A DNA stretch of 64,000 nucleotides from the NCBI GenBank assembly GCA_964007475.1, contig OZ023274.1, positions 87,753,213 to 87,817,212 of the forward strand, given 5' to 3'. This document shows, piece after piece, positions 1-9,434 of this stretch. Position 1 is the first letter of the stretch. Every line of letters starts with the position of its first letter. Made by a program: the position numbers and the translations under genes. The DNA comes from Hybos culiciformis. Taxonomy: Eukaryota; Arthropoda; Insecta; Diptera; Hybotidae. The notes beneath the pieces are model-generated. The model worked only from the letters and a program-made list of their open reading frames with translations, was not told the DNA's origin and searched no databases.

Positions 1-609
1 AAATTAAAATATACAATTTTGGTATAGAAAAAACACAACCCATAAAAACAAAGTTTTTGATATAAATCCTTTATATGCGAGGCAATTGAATGAAGTTCAT
101 ATAAAGGTGTGTGTGTGTTTGTTGATGAGTATGTGATGCCAAAGTATATTGTTATCGACGACAAAGTTATGTGCAAAATTTTACCTCGATTGGATACCGG
201 AAATTGGATCTATTTTGACTTACTAAGTTTGGAGACCAGGATGTGAAGTTTATATAAAGGTGTGCGTGTAATGCTAAATGAAATTTAAGCTCGATTGGAT
301 ACCGGGAAGTGGGTCAATTTTGACTTTCTAAGTTTGTGGAAACGAAGTGAAGTCGGTATATAGAATTTAAAAAATAAATAAGTGCAGTTTAATATATATA
401 GAATTAAAATTTATTTAAAATAATCGAAGTTTGAGGATTAGAAAGCAAATTTCAAGTTGTTAACTAATTTTTGATAATGCAGTATTTTCCTTTTTTATTA
501 TGTAAAATATCAACTTAGGTAACCCCATCATGTCAAGTTGAAGTGGATCGAAAGCATGGCATTATTTTATGAGATAATTTTTTGTTTAATTTGGGCTTAT
601 AAAAAAATT
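1..609. repeat. AT-rich DNA with a diverged internal direct repeat
   Basis: No gene seen. A segment starting near 184 (CTCGATTGGATACCGG..., then ATTTTGACTTACTAAGTTT) recurs near 290 with a few changes. The shorter string AGTT(C/T)ATATAAAGGTGTG occurs near 92 and 246, so two diverged copies of a unit of about 110-150 bp are present. This probably belongs to a decayed mobile element next to the Helitron remnant; the family is not recognised. Confidence 0.4.
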
Positions 610-671
610 CCGGGATCCCGGGATCCCGGGATCCCGGGAATATGAAAAATTTTGTCCCGGGATCCCGGGAT
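610..671. repeat. GGGATCCC palindromic repeat cluster
   Basis: CCGGGATCCCGGGATCCC runs as overlapping perfect palindromes at 610-638 and again at 655-671, separated by a short AT spacer. The GC content is far above the flanks. Short repeated motifs of this kind are common just inside the ends of hAT-type elements, so this may be the surviving end of one. No matching second end was found, so the family is inferred only. Confidence 0.5.
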
Positions 672-697
672 TTGAAAATTGCGGGAAATGAGAAGCC

Positions 698-3600
698 CTA
701 GTATCGACCCATTTGGTATTGAGAAATTTCGTCGTTACTTCTATTTGAAATACCGAAAATTGTCATATCGCTGCCTTTGTTGACATATTTACAGATGTAC
801 TTTATCGATTTAACTGAATTACAATACTCGACATTGATATGTGCATTAAATGTTTTACAAAGGAATGCACTATAAGGAACGATCCAACTGTTATCGATTT
901 CAATGTCCATAATTTAGTAGTAGGCGTGTATCCTACATCACTTGGTTTTCTTCGTCTGTATTGTGAGTATCCGTCTCCATCATTTTGGGTTTCCTGGATC
1001 ATCTTTCTTGGATAGTTTTTGGTACTTTTTCCGTCTTTCATGCAAACAGAATTGGGATTTAATATTCCACATGGCCCATGAATCATATTCTTTTTGACAA
1101 TCTTCTTCAGGACTGGGAAGCTCAGCTGATATTACATTATCGATTTGTGTTGGAATAATTTTGTCCTTCAACCAAATTAAAATATGAGCATGTGGTAGTC
1201 CTCTTTTTTGCCATTCTACGAAGTACATCCAACATCGTGTTTCACCGTAAATATGGTTTTTCGTTATAAGACATATTAGTTTTATGAGTTTTTGTTTAAA
1301 AACTCGGGCTGTAACGTCATGTCTATGACATGATGATTGTAATAATTCGGCGATTGCAGTCCATGATGGGTTGCACGTGAAAGTGATAAAAAGATCTGGA
1401 CGACCATATCTCCTTACGTATGTCATTGCAACTTGAGCATATTCGTGCATATGCCTTGGACTACCTGTGTATGAAGCTGGAAGAATAACCAGTTTACCAA
1501 TGTCCGTAGTATCTCTATCGCTTGCAATAGCATCGCGTAGATGAATGTATTCTTCGCATCGAAGCTTTTTTTGGTTCGAACGAATGTAAAGAAGTCGTTC
1601 GCTTTCGATTTTGTGCGTACATGTCAACAATGAATTGATGGAAAAGTTGACGGCACTTCAGGATGTGATTTGACTGATTTGCTCTAATCATAATGCGATA
1701 AGAATAAAAATCCAAGCATGACACCTTCTTCATTGTCGCATTACCTCTAGCAGTGTTAGTTTGCACCACGTTGAAATTATATCCATCTTCTCCTTGCCAA
1801 AAAATTACGGGGTATTGGAGAGCATCATACGATCTGTGTGCTTCAGACACTCGTTGTAAATTTGTATTTCTTCTTTGTATAATAATGTCACGGTGATCAA
1901 AATCCGTTCCGACCATCACAATTGCAACTTCATTTACTGTTGGAGCATTAAAACGTCTATTATGTTGACCGGATGGAGTTTTGTCTGCACGTATAACTAT
2001 TTTGTGGTCATCTGATGACATTTTTTCCAAAGCAGTTTTAAATAAATCTATCAGATGATTGTGCTCATGAAATAAATTTTGTAAATTTGGAATTATCTCT
2101 CTTCTTGTACCAGGACTGATATTAGAACGTGTATCAATTTCTCTATTCTCGTCACCCATAAAATAAATTTGTAGAAATTTGGATTCTTCTTCAGGTAAAG
2201 GAAGAAGCGAGCCAACTTTATGGTAAATTTGCCCTTGAACTTTAAATGTGGGCATAAAACCTCTATAATTGATTATGTGTGTTGCTCCAAAAGACGTTAT
2301 TTGAAAACTGGCGTTGTATTTTCTTATATTTTGAAGGAAATGTTTTGATAGCTCGGAGTTTCCTGACACATAGGACAAAAGGGGTTCTGGTGGCTCTGTC
2401 AAAGGTGGCAAACTAACTTTACCGTTACTACAACACATTCCGGGTGCTTCAAGGTCAAATTTCAGAGCATCACAATATAAACAAATTTTATCCATTTTCC
2501 CAATAATAATGTTTGGATGCGCACTGTAATCATTGTCTTTCTCGTAATTGAACGCTGCTAATCCTAACTCTGAGAATCTTCTAGTCCTCTCCTCGCGTCG
2601 TCGTACTCGTTGACTTGCATTGTGTGTCTCGTTTTCATTACATGTTTCAACCAATCTCGACTCGTGACGCCTCAAGCGTTCGTTAGTTAGACGATTTTCA
2701 CGTTGCTCAGAAAATTCAGCCATTCGAGATGCACTATGTCTCAATCTATCGTTTAAAATACGATCTTCATTTTGAGCAGATGTTTCAGTCAGTCTCGATT
2801 CATGAATTCTCAATCGTTCCTGTTCCAGCCTTACTTCGCGTTGTTGATCTGTTTCAAAAGACGAAGCCATTCGAGTTGCACTATTTCTCAATCTATTGTT
2901 TAAAAGACGATCTTCATTTTGAGCAGATGTTTCAGTCAGTCTCGATTCATGAATTCTCAATCGTTCCTGTCCCAGCCTTACTTCGCGTTGTTGATCTGTT
3001 TCAAAAGACGAAGCCATTCGAGTTGCACTATTGTTTAAAAGACGATCTTCATTTTGAGCATATGTTTCAGTCAGTCTCGATTCATGAATTCTCAATCGTT
3101 GCTGTTCCAGCCTTACTTCGCGTTGTTGATCTGTTTCAGCCATTCGAGATGCACTATTTCTCAATCTATTGTTTAAAAGACGATCTTCATTTTGAGCAGA
3201 TGTTTCAGTCATACTTCGCGTTGTTGATTTGTTTCAGCCTTACTTCGCGTGTTCCAGCCTTACTTCGCGTTGTTGATTTGTTTCAGCCATTCGAGATGCA
3301 CTATTTCTCAATCTATTGTTTAAAAGACGATCTTCATTTTGAGCAGATGTTTCAGTAAATCTCGATTCATGAATTCTCGATCGTTCCTGTTCCAGCCTTA
3401 CTTCGCGTTGTTGATCTGTTTCAGCCATTCGAGATGCACTGTTTCTCAATCTATTGTTTAAAAGACGATCTTCATTTTGAGCAGATGTTTCAGTCATACT
3501 TCGCGTTGTTGATTTGTTTCAGCCTTACTTCGCGTGTTCCAGCCTTACTTCGCGTTGTTGATTTGTTTCAGCCATTCGAGATGCACTATTTCTCAATCTA

Positions 3601-3711
3601 TTGTTTAAAAGACGCTCTTCATGTTCATCGGGCATTTCATTTCTTCTCGCAATTTTCATCTTTTTCGCTTTAGATGAAGAATATCCAAGACATCTTTTTT
3701 TTTGGAGGCAT
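698..3711 (-). pseudogene. Helitron Rep/helicase, 5' half, frameshifted and lacking the helicase
   Basis: Rolling-circle transposon protein remnant. Reading on the minus strand from an ATG at 3711 (MPPKK-type start, basic; frame lost in an A run), there is a repetitive charged arm (about 3640-2600, units such as RLTETSAQNEDRLLNN and RMAETDQQREVRLEQ). Next come a zinc-knuckle region with CLYC and GMCCSNGKVSLPP (about 2500-2420) and the long spacer domain. The HUH nuclease follows, with RGLPHAHILIWL near 1180-1210, and then the tyrosine region SIKYICKYVNKGSD near 760-800. At least three reading-frame breaks occur: near 1620, near 1080 and near 910. The reading stops at MGRY (698), where a complete protein would continue into the SF1 (Pif1-like) helicase, which is absent. 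The Helitron family assignment is firm; the copy is dead. Confidence 0.9.
2740..3640 (-). repeat. Coding tandem repeat in the Helitron N-terminal arm
   Basis: Units of about 140-150 bp, each encoding a charged 45-50-residue block (LLNNRLRNSASRMAE, then DQQREVRLE and RIHESRLTETSAQNED), are repeated about six times. A larger block of about 285 bp is itself duplicated: the odd junction TACTTCGCGTTGTTGATTTG...TTACTTCGCGTGTTCC appears at about 3212-3260 and again at about 3497-3545. This points to recent unequal exchange. The opposite strand shows a long shadow frame here that has no independent support. Confidence 0.8.
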
Positions 3712-4077
3712 ACCTAACACCTAATATTTTTTTTTAACTTAAAAAAAAAAATTTATCACTTTTAAATTAAAATGTTAATTAATTTCAATTTTTTATTTAT
3801 TTTTTATTTACTACTAATTTCTTCAATAGCTTCTCCGATTTTGAACCTTCTCCTTTTGTATTATTTTTATTAAATGAAAATAAATAAAGAAAATAATATA
3901 TTTTTTCGACTATTTTAATATTATGAGATTCGATTTGAACCATCAATTATCCCTTCTCAAAGTAATTAGCTAAACCCAAAATAGTATTAGTAACTAAGCA
4001 ATTTTTTCTACCTCTTTTCACAGAATTTTCTGGTAATTGAGTAACTTTTTCTACCTCTTTTTAAAGTAATTACTTAA
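3712..4077. repeat. AT-rich DNA with a degenerate minisatellite
   Basis: No gene. From about 3950 a unit of about 60-90 bp (AAAGTAATTA..., AAAATAGTATTAGTAA, then AATTTTTTCTACCTCTTTT) is repeated. It continues after the element at 4078-4792 (copies at about 4795-4850 and 4885-4970), so the inserted element split a pre-existing tandem repeat. Confidence 0.55.
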
Positions 4078-4792
4078 GCCGGGATGTCGTTAAAACAGAA
4101 TTTAGCAACAGAAACAGAATCCCATATATTTGAACAGAATTTATTCTGCGACAGAATTTTACAACAGAATTTAGCGACAGAAAATTCATTCTGTCCACAG
4201 AATTTGAATAACCTCAAACGAGGAAATTAATTGTGCCAGCCGCAAGTCCCACTGACCGCCCGGTCCCCCCCCCCCCGCTTTTTGAAAAATTAATTTCTCG
4301 TCAAAGTTCTGTTTAAAAAACGTATGAAGTAACGTAGGAACATTTTGAAGGTCCATAACTCCGAAAAGGGGCCTTCCTGCGAAAACCGTCTCGGATTTAA
4401 CATTTTAGGGACCGCCTCTATTACCAACCCAAAAATAGGGCAAATCGGGCACAAAAAAAATGTTCATACAAAAATGTATGAAAACTTTGGGACCCTATCT
4501 CCGAAAAGGGACCTTTGCCCCAAGAACTGATTTCAGTTTTGGGAGTTTGGGCACCGCCTCTACCCCCCCCTCCAAGTTTCAGCCCATTCTTTAGCAAAAA
4601 AATTAAATAATTATGTAATAATAAATAATTTTTAAAATCGTAATGACAAGTAAATCGAATTTTTGTTTCTGTTTTAAAAGCAACAGTCTCATGAGATTCT
4701 GACCAGAATTTCAGTAGCAGAATAAATTTTTCTGTCGCTGATTCTGTTCTGTTGCTAAATTCTGTTTTAACGACACCCGGGCTTTAAACTAA
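4078..4792. mobile_element. Non-autonomous TIR element built of CAGAATTTAGC motifs
   Basis: Terminal inverted repeats: the left end reads (CC)GGGATGTCGTTAAAACAG and the reverse complement of the right end reads (CC)GGGTGTCGTTAAAACAG. They agree for about 35 bp. Inside both arms the short motif ACAGAATTTAGC(A/G)ACAGAA is repeated in both orientations. The core contains a C-rich run (about 4265-4277) and GCCAGCCGCAAGTCCCACTG, which is nearly identical to the core of the element at 13536-14560. The flanks have an imperfect direct repeat (left AAAGTAATTACTTAA, right AAACTAACTTAA), but the surrounding minisatellite makes the target duplication ambiguous. There is no coding capacity. Confidence 0.75.
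4320..4590. repeat. Duplicated module inside the 4078-4792 element
   Basis: Two copies of a module ((A/T)CTCCGAAAAGGG(G/A)CCTT... then an interval and GG(G)ACCGCCTCTA..CC) lie at about 4355-4430 and 4495-4575. A related text (ATATCTCTGAAATAAG... then GGGTTTGGGTACCACCGCT and CAAGTTTCAG) is found at 18850-18950, so the module belongs to a dispersed family. It has no protein-coding signature. Confidence 0.5.
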
Positions 4793-5039
4793 CTTAATAA
4801 CCGAAAATAGTATTAGAAATAATTAAGTAAGTAATTTTTTCTACCTCTTAATTTTGGGTTTTTATGTCAGTTAAAAAATTTATTATCCCTTCGTAAAGTA
4901 ACTTAATAACCGCAAAAATATTAGTGCTAATTAAGTAATTTTTTCTACCTCTTTTTACAGAATTTTTTTAATTTTGGGTGTTTAAGGGGAATTAATGTTT
5001 TACTTATTCAATTCACAAATTTTATATGATATCCTCCGC

Positions 5040-5580
5040 TTAAAAAGTCTTCCAAACCAAATCAAATTTGTGTTTTTAATCATTTACTCTTTTTATGAAC
5101 CAAATTTGAGTGAAATCGGACGAACTTTTTAAGTCCGTCCCTGGATAGGAGGTCAACAAATTTTTTGTAACGAAATTTGTGTGTTATCATTTCCTCTTTT
5201 TACGTTCCAAATTTGAATGAAATCGGACGAACTTTTGAAGTCCGCCCCCAGGGAAGGTCTCTGGGTAGGAGGTCCCTGGGTAGGAGGTCAACAAATTGTT
5301 TGTTACAAAATTTGTGTGTAATCATTTCCTCTTTTTACGTGCCAAATTTGAATGAAATCGAACGAACTTTTGAAGTCCGCCCCCGGGGGAGATCCCTGGG
5401 TAGGAAGCCTATCAAATTTTAAAATAGCCTATAACGACCCCCGACCTGACACAAAGACATGGTGTAAGTTTGAAAACGATCGGTTGAGCGGTTTAGGAGT
5501 CTATTCGGAACATACAAACATACAAACAGACACTTCGCTTTTATATATGTATATAGATATAATATAGATAAATAGATAAA
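5040..5580 (+). repeat. Retroposon-like 3' tail with three tandem modules
   Basis: A module of about 120-130 bp (AATTTGTGTGTTATCATTTC, a stretch of CCAAATTTGAATGAAATCGG, then ACGAACTTTTGAAGTCC and GGGTAGGAGGTC) is repeated three times, at about 5070, 5165 and 5290. It is followed by CCCCCGACCTGAC, GATCGGTTGAGCGGTTTAGG and ACATACAAACAGACAC with an AT-rich tail. The tail closely resembles the 3' ends of insect retroposons. The same modules recur at 22960-23240 and 24260-24550. No reverse transcriptase sequence is present. The short open frames here come from the repeat. Confidence 0.65.
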
Positions 5581-6404
5581 TTTGTTTTTTTATAATTTAC
5601 ACTTAACTTAGCTTATTTTTAAGAACAGTTCATGAGTATGCGCATATTTATTTATTTTTTATTTATTTCATTAGATGCTTTTTATTGAAGTTGATTTTGT
5701 CATGGTGTCACACAAGAGACGACGATATATCATGGAGAGAAAGAGAACTTTTTTTTTTAATTCCAGCAATAAATAGTAAATAGTACTTAAATCAAAAATA
5801 ATATATTTTTGGCTTTGAAAATAATATATTTTTGACTTAAATTGTATTTACAATAGACAGCGACATTTTGAAGCTAGTCATTTCAGCATGGCTGGTTTTT
5901 TCTGAGATGACAGTTTATTACGTGTACATACACGGAACGAAGGTCAGCTGGCGCATATGTGGTGGAGAAGGCTGCTGGAGCGCCTCCGACTTGTCAAAAA
6001 TTTATGAAATTAGAATTATACCAGCAGAGTTGAAATTTTTTACAGTATCTAATTATATTATAACATGATAAAAAAATAGTCAGCTGCTGAAATGGCGGTG
6101 GAAAATACGTCCGCTGCTCGTTTGAACAGGTTGACGAAACGTTAAAATTAAAGTCATTTAGCAAACTTCAAATTTTATTATTAAGTAGTTTATGTCATGC
6201 ATTTCACGAAAAAAATAGTCAGCTGACGATTAGCTGGTGGAAAAAACGTCAGCTTGACGACGTATTCCTTCTATATGAATAACCAATATTCATGCTTGGT
6301 AATAGCAGATCCAATAATTTTATTACAATAATTTTAGTTTTTTAATTTTTTTTATTTTTAGTTTAAACAATAATAATACTGTATAATAATTATTTATTCT
6401 CGCA

Positions 6405-6860
6405 CATCAATAGACATCAAACTTTCACAGTCGCTGTCTCCGCAATCTTCTTGCCCGCTAGCTTCATCAGAGTCGAGATCATCTATCTCTGAAAATTAAA
6501 AATTGATATTCATGTAATAAAAAAATAATAAAAGTGTTAGCTAACTAATATTATATATAATTGCATATGCGTCGATGACAAGCAAAAGAACCGATTTTTT
6601 TACTTAGAACAAATGTAAATTTTCGTTAATAATGTAAGTATTATTTCTTGTTTTGTAAATAATGATTGTTTGCACAAAAAAGACTATCACTTCAGAATAA
6701 TATTAAATAGTTTAGTAATACCTTCAGCATTATCTGCAACTGGATCAAGAGTTATTTTATTATAGTTGATGGCAACTGATCTTCTTCGAACCATTTGAAC
6801 ATGAATTTGTGATCGATTTCCTCCCAACCGTATTCATTTGGTACAAATTCAGTGGGAATT
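6405..6860 (-). pseudogene. Left-arm copy of the transposase C-terminus
   Basis: On the minus strand this repeats the right-arm coding text: YGWEEIDHKFMFKWFE, then DQLPS. A one-base loss relative to the right arm then produces a stop within a few codons. The intron donor is intact here (GCTGAAG|GTATTAC), and the tail exon is conserved (6489-6405). It is a non-functional mirror copy made by the inverted duplication. Confidence 0.65.
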
Positions 6861-6886
6861 TTGCAGTGCGCATGAGCCCAGAGATA

Positions 6887-7845
6887 TGTACGGTTTCAAA
6901 TTAGTCAAGGACATAATAAAGCTCGCCTGGAGACTTTCATGAAAACCTACAAAGTCATTGAAAAGAATGACGTTTTCCGACTGCCAAAAAATAATATCGA
7001 TGATTCCTTGCTACACCTTGCCAATAAGAGATAAGACAGCATTTTTGCGAACGTTTTATACTTCGAATCTCTGGGCTCATGCGCACTGCAAAATTCCTAC
7101 TGAATTCGTACGGTTGGGAGGAAATCGACCACAAATTCATGTTCAAATGGTTCGAAGGAGATCAGTTGCCATCAAATATATCAGAAATAACTCTTGATCC
7201 AGTTGCAGATAATGCTGAAGATATTACCATTGAGCAATAATATTTATAATAGGGTCAGATTTCATACAAGTAAATTTCAGAATTTTTTTTTTTTCAAATA
7301 ACTCAAAAATGATGACAATATTTTCAATGTATTGAATAAAAATTGCACACTTAAATGTGTTTATTCTTATACAATAAAAAAATTATAAAATTAAGAATAA
7401 ACACATTTGAGTTACAAAATTTTACTCAATACATTAAAAATATTGTCGTAATTTTTAAATTATTCAGAAAAAAAAAATTCTGAAATTTACTCTGTCCCTC
7501 TTATAAAAATTATTACTCAATGTTATTACTAAACTGTTTTATATTATTCTGAAGTGATAGTCTTTTTTGTGCAAACATTTATTATTTACAAAACAAGAAA
7601 TAATACTTACATTATTAAAAAAAATTTACATTTGTTCTTAGTAAAAAAAATCGGTTCTTTTGCTTGTCATCGACGCATATGCAATTATATAATATTAGTT
7701 AGCTAACACTTTTATTTTTTTATTACATGAATATCAATTTTTAATTACAGAGATAGATGATCTCGACTTTGATGAAGCTAGCGGGCAAGAAGATTGCGGA
7801 GACAGCGACTGTGAAAGTTTGATGTCTATTGATGTGCGAGAATAA
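6887..7845 (+). pseudogene. Unclassified transposase C-terminal half, spliced
   Basis: Open text RFQISQGHNKARLETFMKTY, continuing KVIEKNDVFRLPKNNIDD, runs from about 6887 across the hairpin centre. A one-base frame change near 7020 leads into QHFCERFILRISGLMRTAKF, YGWEEIDHKFMFKWFEGDQL and PVADNAE at about 7215. A GT-AG intron follows, whose donor is preserved only in the left arm and has been altered here by a MITE. The last exon (7751-7845) gives EIDDLDFDEASGQEDCG and ends SLMSIDVRE. An acidic tail after a compact domain is common in DNA transposases, but I do not recognise the family and see no complete catalytic triad. Confidence 0.5.
7227..7523. mobile_element. 297-bp palindromic MITE inside the hairpin
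   Basis: Found by comparing the two arms of the surrounding hairpin: the left arm lacks it. It is flanked by TATTA on both sides (7222-7226 and 7524-7528). Inverted ends read CCATTGAGCAATAAT and, reversed from the right, ACATTGAGTAATAAT. The inverted repeat continues through ATAA(T/G)AGGG(T/A)CAG and TAAATTTCAGAA towards the middle, so the whole element can fold. No coding capacity. It interrupts the intron of the transposase fragment. Confidence 0.8.
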
Positions 7846-8189
7846 ATAATTATTATACAGTATTATTATTGTTTAAAGAAACTAAAAATAAAAAAAATTA
7901 AAAAACTAAAATTATTGTAATAAAATTATTGGATCTGCTATTACCAAGCATGAATATTGGTTATTCATATAGAAGGAATACTTCGTCAGCTGACGTCTTT
8001 TCCACCAGCTGATCGTCAGCTGACTATTTTTTTCGTGAAAAGCATGACATAAACTACTTAATAATAAAATTTGAAGCTTGCTGAAATGACTTTAATTTTA
8101 ACGTTTCGTCAACCTGTTCAAACGAGCAGCGGACGTATTTTCCACCGCCATTTCAGCAGCTGACTACGTTTTTTTTATCATGTTATAAT

Positions 8190-9055
8190 CAGAGACTTGA
8201 ACCGGAACTGAACCGAAAACCGAAAACCGGAAAAAACCGAAATTTTATGCCAAATCGTAACCGTAACCGAACCGAAATTTAGTAAAAACGAAAAACCGTA
8301 ACTGAAACCGGAACGAAATTTTTTTCGGTTTCTTTTTCGTTCTTTTAGTTTTTTTTACAAAAGAAAAAATTGTGCTTACATTTAGACACTTTTTACATCC
8401 AAGAAAAATGTTTAACTTATTTTTGATATATTTTACAATCCGAAAAGTGAAAATCCGTAATGTTCGTATATGTAATTATAGTGTTGTATAGTGTTGAGAT
8501 TAACTAAATTTAGATTAAGTCCCAGATAAATTTATTTCAAGTCCTTTTTGTTCTTTATTTTGTAAGTAATATTTATATATGAATTCATAATAGAAAGTTG
8601 TTGTGCCTCTATAATTTTGTTTTTCTTTAGGGTTTTCATGTGAGTAAGATACACAAAATGGATGTTTTCCTAAAATTAATAAACTTTGCATGAAAAATTT
8701 TGGAGGTACAAATTACTATTTCAAACTCCCCCTTTTACATATTTGTAAATATTACAAAATAATGTAATGTATGTATTTTGTACACTTAACATACGAAAAC
8801 GCCAAAGAATCCGTCCCCGAAAATACTGAGATGACATAAAGGCAATTTATTTTATGTCGCTTAGATTATGTTTTTCTACTGCATTTTTGTCAGTTTTTAC
8901 AAAAGATTAAAAAAATAATAGTGTAACCGTAACCGAAACCGTAACCGTAACCGGAACGAAAAAAAAAATACTAAACCGAAACGTAACCGGAACACAAAAA
9001 AATTTGAGGAACGAAACCAAAACCGAACCGAAATAAATATCGGTTCAACTCTCTG
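8190..9055. mobile_element. Non-autonomous hAT element with CCGAACCG-type repeats
   Basis: Perfect 8-bp target duplication GTTATAAT at 8182-8189 and 9056-9063. Terminal inverted repeats are CAGAGACTTGAACCG (left) and CAGAGAGTTGAACCG (right, reversed). Clusters of AACCGAAACCG / AACCGTAACCG fill about 130 bp inside each end, a known style of subterminal transposase-binding repeats in hAT elements. The interior is AT-rich with no frame resembling a transposase, so it depends on an autonomous relative. It interrupts the right arm of the hairpin at 5857-9255 and is therefore younger. Confidence 0.93.
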
Positions 9056-9255
9056 GTTATAATATAATTAGATACTGTAAAAAATTTCAACTCTGCTGGT
9101 ATAATTCTAATTTCATAAATTTTTGACAAGTCGGAGGCGCTCCAGCAGCCTTCTCCACCACATATGCGCCAGCTGACCTTCGTTCCGTGTATGTACACGT
9201 AATAAACTGTCATCTCAGAAAAAACCAGCCTTGCTGAAATGACTGACTAAAATGT

Positions 9256-9434
9256 GTCGCTGCCTTCCGGACTATAACCAACTCAATAATAACCAAGCAC
9301 ACCAAGCTTTCATAATTTATACATTAAATCATAAAGTAAGTATAAATAGAGAAACTAGTCCCATACAAACAATTCTAAAAATTCTAATAAAAAAAATGTT
9401 AAACAAAATTAGATCAGACCCCCAAGCTTTTATT
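9256..9434 (+). other. Short open frame of unknown origin between two elements
   Basis: A frame from 9252 (MCRCLPDYNQLNNNQAHQAF, continuing to RSDPQAFIKA near 9440) is more varied in composition than the local AT background, and it is cut at 9435 by an inserted element. It may be a fragment of an older transposon or gene. There is no recognisable domain and the start is arbitrary. Confidence 0.2.

Larger units (their letters stand above)
5857..9255. mobile_element. Giant hairpin DNA transposon with 1-kb inverted arms
   Basis: The left arm (5857 to about 6880) is the near-perfect reverse complement of the right arm (about 7062-9255) once two later insertions in the right arm (7227-7523 and 8190-9055) are removed. 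Both arms are then about 1.03 kb, around a 180-bp centre. The outer ends read CAGCGACATTTTGAAG and, on the reverse complement of the right end, CAGCGACACATTTTAG, both followed by TCATTTCAGC. Both arms carry the C-terminal part of the same transposase-like gene, so the element looks like an inverted duplication of its 3' end. No clear target-site duplication was found, and the superfamily is not assigned. Confidence 0.85.

Noticed and set aside
2729..3358. 209-codon plus-strand open frame with repeated HYFSIYCLKDDLHFEQMF
   Set aside because: Antisense shadow of the Helitron coding repeat; the minus strand carries the recognised domains.
5868..6068. 66-codon frame MKLVISAWLVFSEM..., also found inverted at 8971-9213
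   Set aside because: Occurs twice only because it lies in the arms of the hairpin transposon near its terminus; no independent coding evidence.
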